Positions 46,022 to 58,569 are shown, numbered from the stretch's first letter. The stretch: DNA of 64,000 nucleotides from Galerina marginata (GCA_023014335.1 JAECYW010000002.1:3162001-3226000), one strand, 5' to 3'. The notes: generated from the letters alone by a model not told the origin. Translations and numbers: made by a program.

Positions 46022-46921
46022 ATGCACTCCTCAGTCGTTTTTCTCCTCGCTCTCCTTGCCATCTCTGTCAATGCACACTTCCAGTTGCAGTTCCCGGCTC
46101 CTAGAGGTGTTTTCGTAGAAGACGATGAACCGAATTTCTGCGGTTTGTGCATTCTAAGTTAATATGGTATATCTGAGTTACTGACCGATGAATCTTCTTT
46201 GTATTATTTAGATGGATACTTGACCCCATCTACTAACCGGACGGAGTTCCCCCTGAGTGGAGGATTTTTCACTTTGAATTCCTGAACACCCTTCGTGGAC
46301 TGGTCAGTGCGACGTCTTCCGTCAAAGGGGTCCTACTCATTGTCTGTATCTATAGCTGGCGTCCTCCTCTCTACTGCGGCGGATCCTACATCCTTCAACA
46401 ACTTCTCGCAGATTAATAACTTCTTCCAAGTCAAGGGCGAAGGTGGCTTCTGCATTCCTCTGGACTTCAAAACCTCCAATGCTACTGGATTGAAAACTGG
46501 CGACAATGTAACCGTTCAGGTAGGCCATTATTTTTGATCAGCATATAACCTCTGTTTGACTTAACTTCTTATTTTGCAGATCGTTTTCGACGGCGGAGAC
46601 GGCCAGTTATATCAAGTCAGTATTCAAATCATAGATAATACAATCCGCGGTTTTACTGACTCAAATACTTTCTTACAGTGCGCCGATTTGACCTTGAGCG
46701 ACAATTTCACCATCTCTTCGAGCATAGCATGCACGAATGCTACTGGGTCGTCCTCAACCAGTTCCAGTGGAACCCCTACCGCCCCTGGCGGGTCAAACCC
46801 TATCGTTCCTGCCGGGTCAAACCCTACCGCGAAATCCTTTGCAGTAGCCAAATTTTCGTCTCCGACTGCAGCCATTGTCGGTACCATCCTTGCCGTCTTC
46901 GGTATGACCGTTATGATCTGA
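46022..46921 (+). CDS. BIM1-like (X325) secreted copper-binding protein, copy 2
   Basis: Paralogue of the gene just upstream. Signal peptide [18 protein letters not shown] leaves His-1 ([13 protein letters not shown]). Then [86 protein letters not shown] Ser/Thr/Gly/Pro stalk contains two near-identical units ([14 protein letters not shown]), and a GPI-type hydrophobic end ([17 protein letters not shown]) follows. Intron positions match copy 1 (after NFC, after HPxW-T, before IVF and before CAD), showing a tandem duplication. One surplus base near 46280 breaks the frame just before HPSW. Confidence 0.86.
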
Positions 46922-48572
46922 GCTACGGACAATGGTCTCACCATAAAAGCGCCTTAATATGTGGGCGATCAAGGAAAACATGAGCAAGCGCTTGTATGAC
47001 CCTACCGGTCAAATTTTGAGAGCCTGTAGATTTGGACTAAATTCGTGTACAGATTATTTACGATTTTTCACGGCATAACGCATTGGTACTTGCCAGTTTG
47101 GTAAAACGAATGCAAGCGTTTTAAGATTAATACAAGGCCCTGTTCTCGTCTTCCCGACGCTGCCGATCCTCTTTCCATATCCACGACCTTGGCGGTTCTG
47201 TTGTCCGCCTCAGGCGCATAAAGTATACGTTGAGTCGGACTCGGCCAACAGTGAATATTGCTCTGGGTCCAACAGAAAATGTCCCTGAAAGCATCGTGAA
47301 GGTTTGTCTAGCACACTGTATTTATGGCCTCATTAACTTCGTCTGTGGCTACCGTCTGGGGTCTAACAACTATCTCAGAGATTCATAAGCCGGACCATTG
47401 AAAAACTGGACTTAGGTGCCAGAGACTTTGGTGTTTGGACGACCATCAATAGGACCCATTTAGCCACATATGTTACCCTGCTTGCTTTCCTCTTAAAGTT
47501 GCATTTCATCCTACATTGATGCTTAATGGAATCGGTATTTTAGTGAGCTAAATAAAGAGACCCACTTTCTGACATTTTCGATCTAAGAGTACTATAAATA
47601 GTTTGCTTGGTCTTCCTCGTCCTGACAAAGCGCATCAAGTACAGCCGGAGTAAATCTCTGTCATCTGTTATATAGGAGACTAGTAAATCTCCCTTCCTCC
47701 ACCCAAAATCTGCCTCGGGTCGTTGGCTATTCTGCTTATCAAGCTTGACACATACCGACGAATTTTCACTTTCGGTAAACACACCGTTTCTGGCCATTTG
47801 TCAAGGAAAAGGAATCAAACGCTGAAGCGCTCCATTTTCCGGCTGCCTCCGAGTCTCTCCGCGTACCCCCCTGTTGAGAGGCCCTCGGTGAGTCACCTGT
47901 AACCTGTAACGTCAGAGCGCCGGCGAGACGTTTTTAGGTTTAGTCACTGTCAGCGGAAACTTGGTTCCATCCCTGCCCAGTCAATATTTGTTGAAGGTGA
48001 CCGTGAGTCATGGAGTTCAGATCAGCAACAACGCGCGTACCCCGCATCAGCGGCTCACATTCTTCCATACAACCTCTGCCGATGGCTTTCGCAACTTGAA
48101 TGAAGAATGGCTTCTAGTTCATGACCGTATTGTCCGCCCGCTGTCCGTTTCAAATGCCTTACCCTTGCCACAGTATCAAACTGATCTTGCTGATAGAAAC
48201 CAAGTACGACGATATTCGAAAGAAAAGTAACATATTTAGGAAAACTGGGAAGATGTGGAAACATTCCGGAGCCCAAGTGGGCCCGAGGCCTACTTACGAC
48301 TCGGACTGTGATTCCAAAGCAACTCCTTCCATCTATGACCTAACCGGGGCATCTGTCATTCAAATTCAAATCATGGACTGCGAAACTTGACGCTGCGGTG
48401 GCGGTGTTGCTACGTACTGCCAAATGACTCTTCCTAATCCGGAGGAATACCCAATCTTATAAAGGCGACACTATTATCGGCCACGCCCCCTCAATGTGAG
48501 CAGTCCCGCGTTTATTTCCTGGACTCCCTTTTTCCACTTCCACCTTCACTACTCTCCGTGTTGTAACACAAG
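46922..48572. other. 1.65-kb region without a supported gene
   Basis: Only short frames. The best is an 85-codon minus-strand frame with a true ATG (47797-47540) beginning MARNGVFTESENSSVCVKL; no family recognised. C-rich stretch at 47840-47930. Confidence 0.35.
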
Positions 48573-49142
48573 ATGTTCTTTCGTCGGAAGGAAATCCCAT
48601 GGGAAGTTGTCGACAGTCGGAGTGTCGACCCGGTCCCAATGTATTACGAGGACGAAGGTATGAACAACGCAGCGCTTTCTGTGACAATTTGAAGTTGACC
48701 TATCTTCTCCTTCAGATTTGGAAGTGATATTGGTCAAAGAGAACAATGTCCGAAGGACTTACGCCTTCGAGATTAAACGTGATGCAAGAGAGAGCAACGA
48801 ACTGCTCAAAGCCGTGGTATTCGCCAGAGAACAACTCCTGGAAGAAATAAAAAAGAACGGCTACAATATTCTCCTGCTAGAGAGGTACGATTCCCCCAAA
48901 AATCTCTCTACGCTGATATGTTTCTGACGTTGTTCTTAACTGCTCAGTTGGCGTGTGACTGTGCTTCGTAAGGCAAAGCTACAACGGATCGAGGTGGAAT
49001 ACAGTGGCCGACGTAAGCACTCTTAGCTCTTGACGTGCATCTTGATATTTATAATCGATCTGTAGCGGCTCTTGCATCGGAATCAAACAAGATAACGAAG
49101 CCATATCCACCCTTCATGGCTGTTTTACACTCCTGTTGTTAG
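48573..49142 (+). CDS. small conserved-looking protein, unknown function
   Basis: Four exons: MFFRRKEIPWEVVDSRSVDPVPMYYEDE; DLEVILVKENNVRRTYAFEIKRDARESNELLKAVVFAREQLLEEIKKNGYNILLLE; SWRVTVLRKAKLQRIEVEYSGR; PALASESNKITKPYPPFMAVLHSCC-stop. Introns at about 48659-48715, 48883-48947 and 49015-49065 have good GT-AG borders and consistent phases. The fold looks alpha/beta, about 130 aa, with no signal or membrane segment. The clean splice pattern supports a real gene; I do not recognise the family. Confidence 0.65.
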
Positions 49143-49723
49143 TCAACGCAATCAGAGCAGATGATTACCACACATTATTTATCAATAATATATCCCGAGT
49201 AATATGTAGCATAAAACGGAACTCAATGTGCAATGTACAATAGCTAGTCAGAGCAATCAATGTATAGGTTGTGTTTATATCACGTCTCAAAGTGACTAAG
49301 GATAACTTTAAGGCTGTTGCACCTATAAGTATAAAATAACAACGTCGGGGATTTCAAATGTAGTGCCACTCTGCAGTGCCTCTTTGCGAAGGCCATGAGA
49401 AACGTCTTGCCGCATGTATCAGGGTTACTAGTTGAGTGCACGATCCGCTATCGATTATCTATGGGAGATTGAGTGCACACGAGAGTCGGAGGGAAAACCA
49501 AATAGCCCTTTCGGTCGGAATACCGGAAGTTCTTCCAAAGTGAGGTTGGGATCTGAACTGCGGCAGTCTCAAGGTTTGCAGGGTTGTACCACACCTCTGA
49601 AGTAGACGGATAATCGAAATTTGAAGAATGCAACGAGCCTCGAGGGGATCGATAATCCAAATAATTTGATTGTAAGACACAACTGATGTAAAATTGAAGC
49701 CGAGAGAAGATCGTCCTTCAGCA
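49143..49723. other. convergent 3' intergenic region
   Basis: Spacer between the small unknown gene (+) and the sulfurtransferase (-). Short frames only. Confidence 0.4.
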
Positions 49724-51018
49724 CTATTTTTGGATTTTGCTCGATGGGCGCATGGCATACCCAGTCCATGACTATGTCAGGAAATCTTGAGAAACACGAA
49801 TTGGAAAGCGTAGAGTTAAGATGTTCACCTCATCGTACAACCCAACTCGGTTCACTCCTAAGAGCTGCAAGCCAAGCCAAAGGACTCCCGCAGTCATGCC
49901 ACTTCCGCAGCTGGCGACCACCGGCCGTTCACCCTGAATGATTTTCTCAGCTTCCGCAGAGCCGACTGCGTTTTCTAACGCTTTTCGGATTTCAGGAGGG
50001 GGAAGGAAGGTGCTGTATTCCTGTCCATCTTTTGCCTTGTGTTTTTGTAAAAATGAATTGAATGTCAAGGAGAATGAATGTGGTATGTGGCCAGAAGATA
50101 AACCAGGGCGAGGTTCCGGATCATTTCCAGTAAATCTGAGTTGGAAGTAGAGTCATCGTTATTTGCCCGGTTGTATTGGATATGCATAGGGTGTCGACGA
50201 ACCTTCCTTTCGGCCTGGCGTCGAGAACTATCTCCGACGTTGAGTTGATAGACGGATCATATTGCGAGTTAGAGACGATTTGGTCATAACCTAACATAAA
50301 AACTGGTCAGAGGAGGAGACGGGCAGCTAAAATTTGGTGTACTCCTGATAGCCTCTTTCAACTCTGGGATAGGATAGGTTGTGGGTTGCGGGTCAGATGG
50401 GGCAGTAGTCTCAACTGGAAGGCCTTCGTCAACCCAACGAGGTAATCCGCCATCAATAATGCTAGTGTTATTGTGGCCAAACGTTCTGAACATAAACAGC
50501 GCGCGGGGGGAAGAGAAGACCCCATGTGAGTCGTAGCTTCGAGAGGTTTTAGAATAGTCCTTAAGGCGCGGGATAGATCTTCACTCTCACATGATGACAT
50601 GTGTTGAGGGGGATATACCTAGCTTCTCTGAAAGCAAGTGAACATTAGAGTGAGTCTATAATGGTTCGATTATGGTTCTACCACAAGCCTGAGCGAATGT
50701 TTGCTGGTCTGGCATCATATGCTTCAGACCAAGTTCATGAGAGCTAGCAACGTCATCCAGATCGAGAAAATGCGACCCAGGGATTCTTTTTCCGAGAAAC
50801 TCTTGCTTTGCGTTCCTCGGTGAGTTTGGCATGAACCATGTAGAGTCCAGGAGGGAAACAGGAGTCGAGTTGGACTTGGTTAAGCCATTCACTTGCTTTG
50901 GGGAGAGCAATAGAGGAGCTACAACTGAGTACATTCTTCTTGAGGCAATAAAAGATGATATGTAGAAAGCTTGAGCTGGTGTTCTGAGGAGACCCATGGC
51001 ACTAAGTAAGTTCATCAT
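49724..51018 (-). CDS. TUM1: 3-mercaptopyruvate/thiosulfate sulfurtransferase (Tum1-like)
   Basis: Two-rhodanese-domain sulfurtransferase that feeds sulfur to tRNA thiolation and Moco synthesis. N-terminal part MGLLRTPAQAFYISSFIASRRM, then SPKQVNGLTKSNSTPVSLLDSTWFMPNSPRNAKQEFLGKRIPGSHFLDLDDV (domain 1). Next FRTFGHNNTSIIDGGLPRWVDEG, VLDARPKGRF, GLSSGHIPHSFSLTFNSFL, and domain 2 with the active-site loop VVASCGSGMTAGVLWLGLQLLG (C-G-S-G-M-T, the mercaptopyruvate-type loop). It ends AMRPSSKIQK. Several short introns. ATG at 51018 or 50997 could start; both are in frame. It faces VMA5 across 127 bp. Confidence 0.85.
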
Positions 51019-51145
51019 GATCAGAGGCGTCCTGATGGCGGGCAAAGGCTACAACCCCAAAACATAACAACCGTCAACTTCCGATATTGGTCCTCTCCGC
51101 GTCTTTGCTTGTGCCGTTCAAGTCCGATACCCGTTAATCGTTCTT
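51019..51145. promoter_or_regulatory. 127-bp divergent promoter, TUM1 / VMA5
   Basis: The two coding starts point away from each other. No TATA box recognised. Confidence 0.4.
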
Positions 51146-52754
51146 ATGCCTTCAGATCAAAGCACCTGGCTTGTATCTGTGCCACAGGGACATGATCCTC
51201 AGGGTGTCTACCAGAAACTCGTGAGCAAATTGACACAACAAGTGAAGCTACCTTCTCGGAACATTGGGCAACTCGCCATTCCTACTTTCAAGGTCATCTT
51301 CGGTTATTGCATCTGAGATCGCCATGATGCTAAAGATGCTGGGTATTAGACTGGAACGCTCGACTCTCTAATTGCTCTATCGGAAGACCTGCCGAAGCAA
51401 GAAGGCTTCTTTACTACAACCGTTGCAAAGACTGTCGAAACACTTCGGAATCTTCTGAATAACGACCCCGCAAAGTTAGACCAACACATCTTGGTAGACG
51501 AGAAGAGCGTGGATAGCTATCTCTGAACGGTTGGAAGTGGAAAGATGGCCGCTATGACGTTCAGAAGAGCCTGCGTGATCTAGTGGACATCCTGAACAAG
51601 GTATATCGCCTTTGATAACTCCTTAATGTTTCATTTCCTCACAAATCTAATCGTAAACAGGAAATGGTCTCCATAGACAGTGCATTGAAAGCGAAACTTA
51701 ATAATTACAACCTCGTCAAGGGTTCTTTGACCCAGATGCAACGCAAGAAGACGTATGTGTATTTGTACCCCAGGGTTTGGTAATAAACTCATCACATTAC
51801 GGCGCGCAGGGGTAACTTGTCCGTCCGGTCGCTTGCCGATGTCGTCTCGAAAGATGACTTCATCCAGGACTCGGAATTCTTGGAGACCGTGCTTGTAGCT
51901 GTACCGAAGTAAGAAGATATCATCGCATCTTGGCGATTGCTTTAATCAATCCAAAGGACGCTCACGAAGGAATGGAATATCAACTACGAAAGACTCGCTC
52001 CCATGGTTGTCCCGCGAACTTCCAAGTATGTAACTACTCCAACTTTCCTGAGCGGAAATACTTACCTCATACGTCATCCAAAGGCTTATTGACTCGGATG
52101 ACGAGTTCTCGCTATACAGCGTCGTGATGTTCCGACGAGTACACGACGATTTCGTTCAAAAATGCCGTGAACAGAAGTGAGTTTTAATACTCAGTTTGAT
52201 TGTTGTAACTCAATTCTTCGACCAGATTTATTGTTCGCGACTTCGTCTATTCGGAAGAGGAAATTGCCAAACAGAAGCAAGACATGGAAATGGCAGGAAC
52301 AACAGAGAAAGAATTATGGGTATGTGGTTTACACCTTCAGTATTGGATAAACTCACAACTTGGGCTATAGACCGAACTGCTACGCCTCTCCCGCACGAAT
52401 TTTTCAGAATCATTCCAAATTTTGGTCCATTTGAAGGTCATTCGCCTTTTTGTGGAGAGCGTTCTCCGTTATGGTTTGCCTGCAGAATACATGGGCGTCG
52501 TAGTCAAGGTTAGCTAGAGATATCAGTTGAATCTGATGCCGTAGCTTATGTCTTTTGATCACAGCCCGAACCAAAGAATGTCAAGAAGATCTTTCGGTGT
52601 TCTACAAACACAATTTACTTATCTCAGTCCGAAGTCAAATCCCGGTCAGGGGGGCAAGATTGCAGGAGAAGAATTCATCGGGGAATATCAGACACTTATG
52701 GACCAAGAATTTTTCGATTTCATACTTTATGAAGTTCCTTGGATCATCACCTAA
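51146..52754 (+). CDS. VMA5: V-type proton ATPase subunit C
   Basis: Peripheral-stalk subunit that bridges V1 and V0 and controls their reversible disassembly. Starts [29 protein letters not shown], then [147 protein letters not shown], and a C-terminus [20 protein letters not shown]. These are family hallmarks. Introns are short, e.g. donor AA|GTAAGA at 51910. A base is missing at about 51521-51524 (DSYL-LNGW), and the frame changes again near 52640. Confidence 0.9.
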
Positions 52755-53120
52755 TCCAAAATGTAATTATTATCACGGACACATCGTGGAGCAAGTAAAT
52801 TCTATTAGTAAACGATAAAATATGACCAGCCCTACTATACACGACATGGAAGTCATTTGAGAGAACGACGGAAAACTTCGTACAGGCCATGATCACAACA
52901 GAGAGAAAGCACAAGGAGCACAGAAGGGAGGAGGGATAATGTGTTGGAAATAGATAATAGAAAGGAAGGTAAAAGGCTATAGCAATAACAGTACGAGTAT
53001 ATAAAACACAGACACAAATGCCCTTGATGCAGATACTTTTGTTACATCGAGTGGGATATAACGTCCATTTTTCTTCTTCGTGCGTTCAACAAACCCAGAG
53101 CAATGTCCAAAGAATGTTAT
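52755..53120. other. convergent 3' intergenic region
   Basis: Spacer between VMA5 (+) and the KH-domain gene (-), with a purine-rich stretch 52860-52980. No gene seen. Confidence 0.45.
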
Positions 53121-56100
53121 CTACAATCCGAGATTTGAAATTACTCGGGATACTTCATCAACAGCTTCGTCGTCGAAGCTATTCCCTGGCCGCAATTGGG
53201 GTTGCCCGAACACGCCTGAAGATCGGGTCGACAACGGAGGCCCATAGACGCTAGGGAAGGAAGGAGCGGTGGCGGAATTCGGACTTGAGTTGCCTCCAGT
53301 ACCACCAGTGGATGTCGTGGGCGATTCTGGGACGGCGTATTGCGAGCCCGATTCAGGCGATTTTCGAGAGAGAGTAAGTCAGGTCGAGGGACTGAGCACG
53401 ATTGTTCAAGGAACGAGGTTGTTTGGTAATCTGTTCCTTTAGCTTGGCTTCCAACAGCGAATCTGACCCACGCTTGATGGCGTCCTGAGAATGTCTTGAG
53501 CGGTTAGGCATTCCAGTGCCCTATAGGAGAGGTGTGAATATAAACATTTCAAGTTAAGATGCTGAGACGTACAATTGGTGGAAGCGGGGTCCAGTAGTCG
53601 ACTCCTGGGACAGGTGGGCCAGGAATGTAGTTGGTTTCCACGTCCTCTTGTGCCTCCATGTTGTAGATGTAAGCCGGCGAATTGAATAACGCCTTGACAT
53701 CAGGAGAGGAGTTGGCGAGCCGGAGCCTCCGATCGGCCATAACATCAGACCGACCCATGTCCATCGACTCTGAAAAAGGGAATGAATAAAGAAGTATTCA
53801 AGGAGCGCCTGGCGAATATGCCTACCATGACCACGGGTTCGGGCTGCCGAAAGCACTTTGCTATCGAAGTGGGGGAAAGCCTCCGCAAATGAATCGTTCT
53901 TCTTGTGGGCCTGAGCAGTCGGCGAAGGATAGACATGCACGTTGTGATTTTGCAAGAACTGCTCAAGCATTTCCCTGGCGGTGATCAAGAAATCGCTGTT
54001 GCTACGCTGGCAGCGGAACTTGAAGGAGTATTCGCTAGGCGTCTCCGACCCGCCATTGCCGTTCGAGATACCCGCCCTCCTGAAATTGGGAGAGATCGAC
54101 ACTTGCAGCTCTCGTTTGACATGTTCGACCACAGCGTTGAACTCTGGAGAGGCGACAACACGAGGAAGCTCGGCGCTTGGAGGGACGGCCATGTCCGCTT
54201 CGAATGGGACGTGATCCTGATGTAGTGTCAGCTCAAATCAACAGTCCGAAGCAGCGTAGTTACGTACGAGAAGCATGGTGGCAGCAATCTGAACCTGGCT
54301 TTCTGGCCCGAAGATTGTAACTACATCTGAGGCGGTCTCTTTGTCAGGGAAGCGAACGCGAGAGTTCGTCTTCGTTTCAATGTCGCGTATGAAAATGCTC
54401 TTTTCGCCCAACAAGGTGCGATGATATCGGCGAGGGATGGAAACAGTCTCATTGACGAAATCCTTGTCCTGCAAACAGTCAGATCAGTTCTATAATAGAT
54501 TAATAAGTTTACCTTGGGGTTAACCAACTCCATGACGGACTGTTTCAAGTTATCCAAGTTGATGGCGTTCTTCGCAGGTGTCCGCGCCACAACGTTGTCG
54601 TCGTTGTCGTTATACCCCCCGAGCGCAGCAAATTCTTCCGCATTAGAAAATTTGACATATACGCCATACTTCTTCATGATGCGCTGGATACTTCGGCCAC
54701 CGACCCCGATAATCCGCTTATGATAGCCTTCTGGGACATGAAACGAGATTTCGGCGGGAAGTTCTTCTTGGAGGAGTGTGAGGCCTTGGAGAACAGAGTT
54801 GTCCGGACCCGCAATGTCGATCAGGAAATTATGGTCATTGAACGTCTCGAACTTGATTTTAACGTTGGTGGTTTGCATGATCTTGTTAATTTTCCCATTC
54901 TTCTTGCCACTGATAAAGTCTCGGTGTTCATTAGATAGCTCTATCTGGAATCGAATCTCATGGTGGAATGCCTACGTAATCTGTGAGCAATGCGCAATTA
55001 AAAGAATAGTAAAATAGCGTACTTTGATGATGTCCAACTCCATGATCATATTTACCGCCGCACGTACTTCTTGTTCTAGACCATGCATCTCGAAACACAT
55101 GCTTTTGAAAACGACTTCTGCCCCGGTGGCCGTCGATATTTGCTTGAGTAATGCGGTAATCGTCGAGGTATTGAGATTTGCGGGTGGTAATAATGCGTTG
55201 AACTGTACAGGCAGAAGCCAGAACGAGCCGACGTAATATTGGCAAGCCTAAACATATTGATGATTCGTAATAGGCCCTACTTCCGAGTGAAAATGGACGA
55301 TGACATGACTCACAAGTTGCATGATGGACCGTATAGTACGCTGAATGTTAACCCTGTGATCGCCATATACAGTGATGAGACTGGTTGAACTGCCCAGAGG
55401 GGGGAATTGGATAAAAGTAGCGTTGTCGCTCATGATTGACTTTAGATCCTCCGCTCGGTCGGTTACCATCCAATCCAATTTACGGGGAAGAATGGCCGTG
55501 TCCCTTGAAATGACCGATTTACTCTGAGAAAGAAAAAGTCAGTTAAACGCAAATAAACGAAGATTAAGCAACACATACTTTGGTGACAGAGACTTGGAAA
55601 AGCATATCTCGAGCCCTTTGCACTCCAAAAAACTCGCCTGTAATCCAGATCACGTTGCTGTTGCGTGCAGCCGGTGGACGAGGTCGTATTGAGGTCCGGA
55701 CCCATGAGGTCTTGCAAAGGTGAAGGATAATAAATGTTCGTCGCTGTTTCTTCTTGGATCGTCTGCAGTACGTTTCTCTTTCGGCCAGCAACGATAGCGT
55801 GCAATTTATGATCAATCTCACAAACTTCGGAATGGAGACCGCTCTAAAGTCGTGTGAGATACGTAAAATCTTGCGTCAAGAAATCTATGGCGTACCAGTT
55901 CATCCAGCATGACCAATAAGCGTACTCGAGCAAGGTCGACAGCGTCTTCCGTTCCCGTAACCACCAACTCGCAGACACGTTCTGTCTCGAGGCCTGACCA
56001 ACCGGCGCTGCTACTGATTCCATCGGGTGGCGTGCGATTTGAGAGCGCCAAAGGGCTGTTGACAACGGCTATATGGGCCAAGGTTTGCGAAGCAATGTCA

Positions 56101-56589
56101 TCGAGCCTGCGCCGGACTTCAGGTTTAAGGGTAGGCTTCGAGAATGGGGAGTCGAGGATCTCGGACCGCGTCACCTTGATGGCTGAACGATGCTGTTTCG
56201 GTGGATCAGCGAGAGGAGTTGAAAGAATAGGTAAAACTGACCTGGATGGGACACTCTTTCAAAATCAAACCGCGAGTTATCATGACCTGCTGATAGGCTC
56301 CAGTGATATGAAAGTTCCATGCTCTGCCCTGATCCACCATATAATATGAGACATGGCAACCGTGCAAAGACATGGCCATCATGGCCAATTTTTGAATGGC
56401 ATCGGCGTCAGCGCTGACTGAGACGTCGGAGACCTTGGGATTTGGATGTTGGAGAAGCTGGGAGGCCGGGTAGGGGTCGATGAAGGACGAGGACTTGAGG
56501 TCGGAAGGCTGGAAGTCGAGAGAGGAAGCGGGAGAATGAATGTGGCGCGACCTGCGTGGATAAGTAAAAGATGTTGTGTAGACGTCCAT
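53121..56589 (-). CDS. multi-KH-domain RNA-binding protein
   Basis: Large cytoplasmic-type KH protein (vigilin/BicC-like architecture), probably mRNA-binding. Starts MDVYTTSFTYPRRSRHIHSP (ATG 56589). KH-like modules: AIVAGRKRNVLQTIQEETATNIY; an NSNVIWITGEFFGVQRARDML repeat tail; RAEDLKSIMSDNATFIQFPPLG; EGYHKRIIGVGGRSIQRIMKKYGVYVKF with a canonical GxGG loop; PRRYHRTLLGEKSIFIRDIETKTNSRVRFP. A low-complexity C-terminus (SPESGSQYAVPESPTTSTGG) ends DEVSRVISNLGL at 53121. About ten short introns. One surplus base near 55689 separates LMGPDL from IRPRPPAARNS. The GxxG loop is degenerate in several repeats (GRKR, GEKS). Confidence 0.85.
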
Positions 56590-56879
56590 TATAGAAGTGG
56601 ATGGTAGAGGGTATGTTGTGGATAGGAGGGTATTGACACAGAATTGGTATCAATGTTCAAGTCGTCCTTTGAAAGAATAGACAACAGCGGGTGACGAAGC
56701 GAAGAGAGAAAAGCAGAGACAAGATATAAAACACGATATATAGGAGCAAAACCAACAATTTGCGACAAGTCCAGCACAAACCCTCTGTCTCAGGCGGAAT
56801 GCGCGGCTCAAAAACATATCGCGGGCTTTCAAATATTTCCATGACATAACCACACTCTCTGAAACCATGACATTGTGCT

Positions 56880-58569
56880 CTACTCATTCCACTCCATCGG
56901 CTCCCAGTCCTCTTCGTCCACCTCGGTCGTATCGAACAGCTGATTGAAGCATCCCACCCCCGGGTTCGAGAAATGCCCATACGGGTTGTCGCCGTTCAGT
57001 CGGCTGCCACAGCGGTAGCAAAAGTGCTGCCTGCACTTCCAGCATGTCATCTGCGCAACGTATATCAGAGTCGGCAAGTCGATTTATCGTATTACTACGA
57101 ACATGGTTGCAACCCATTGTCTTTTCCACATGGCACTGGCATCCCGGGCACATCATGGTCGAAGCCTTCAACCACTGCTGATTGGCTTTCTCCTCTTCGT
57201 ATGTCGTGACCAGTCGGCGAATATTGGCTTTCCCGAACCGACGCTCGAGTTTGGCCCGTTCCGGAGAGCCTTCTTCCGCCCCGAGGTATTCTAGGGCTAA
57301 ATACTCATATTGCCCGATCGGACACTTATCGAGGGGTCCGTGCCTTACCAATGTTAATCAGGTCCGTTCGGGCGTGTTAATTCATATAAACGCATACCAG
57401 GTTCGCCTGCAAAAAGCGCAGAAGGTAAAATCACATCGCGGGCACTGTCGGAGCCTACTCCAGCCTGTCTCCGAGTCGCCGTCGCTGGGTTTGGGGACCG
57501 GCGCCTGACATACAGCCACCGGACAATGGACAACTGTCGGATCTACGCCAGAATAAATGGCGAGATAAACAATTAAAGGTGGCCCATACCTCTTTCGAGA
57601 TTCCTCTTCTCTCTCAGCCACCGCCAGCGCTGTAATTCCGCTTCCGTAACAACCCTGGCCACCTCTTCCTCGCCAGCCTCGTTTCCTTTCTTGACGCACT
57701 CCGGATCTGGACAACCCACCCGGCTGACGTCTCCCTCCTGGATGCACATTTTCCAAAAGTCTTCCAGACAGGAACGACAGAAGATATGTTCGCATACTAG
57801 CTGTAGACATTTAGATCCTTTCAACCATGTAAGACAGACCGAGCAGGGATAAGAATTTTGCGCAAATTGGCTAGATTGAGATGATGTGTTATATTCTAAG
57901 AGAAGAGGTGCGATCGCTCGTGGAGCAGGATGAGGAAGCCTTGAATGCAGCCATATTTAGCTAGATCACAACCAAGAATCGGACTTGACCTTTACGCACA
58001 CAATAAGGTCATTGTTCACTGAAGATAATAGATTCATTTTTTGTAGGAAGTCGCCTGTTCGAATATACTCCAACCAGTTGTACAGCACTGGTTCACCATG
58101 CCTGCCACATCTCGATGAGTGTGGACTGCAGTTTTTCGATTTCGGGCAGCCAGAGATGCGTGGCTCGAATGGACGTTATCTCCGGTGGGGTGTGCAGAGG
58201 ATATAGTGGGGGTATAACTGACATGAACCAAAAGTGGGGGCAGTACAGATAATGAAATTGTCTGAATCGTCGGTTTCTTCTCCGGCAGAGCTGCTGTGGG
58301 CGACGTCGGGCTGGGCTCTGAAATAATCACAGATTTCAGCGTTCCGAGTTCCACAGGAATCTCCAGTTTAAGTGCGCCGTCTAGGCTCTGGCTCGAAACA
58401 TACTCGGGATAGATGGACTGGCCGTACACGGGTATTATAAGCTCTTGGTTCAGCGCTCATGATCGGCGATAGAAATGCATACCTCTAGTACTTCGAATTC
58501 CTCCTTCTGCATCGACTGGCATGTTTTAGTGTCTTCTGGTTCTTGATGAGATAAATCTGTACTCGGCAT
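56880..58569 (-). CDS. RWD-RBR E3 ubiquitin ligase (RNF14/Itt1-like), copy A
   Basis: RING-between-RING ligase that forms a Cys-ubiquitin intermediate. RWD domain (EEFEVLE-AIYPEYVSSQSLDGALKLEIPVELG...); RING1 (CSVCLTW-LKGSKCLQLVCEHIFCRSCLEDFWKMCIQEGDVSRVGCPDPEC); IBR (VVHCPVAVCQAPV...CPRCDFTFCAFCRRTWHGPLDKC); RING2 (MMCPGCQCHVEKTMGCNHMTCWKCRQHFCYRCGSRL). The catalytic Cys should be in GCNHMTC. An acidic C-tail (DTTEVDEEDWEPMEWNE) follows. ATG 58569 opens MPSTDLSHQEPEDTK. Short introns at matching places in copy B. No frame break noticed. Confidence 0.9.

Noticed and set aside
44571..46921. Programmed frameshifting in both BIM1-like copies just before HPxW
   Set aside because: Both copies have a surplus base near this spot, but copy 1 has a second break elsewhere and many unrelated genes show the same kind of break. 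An assembly indel is the simpler explanation.
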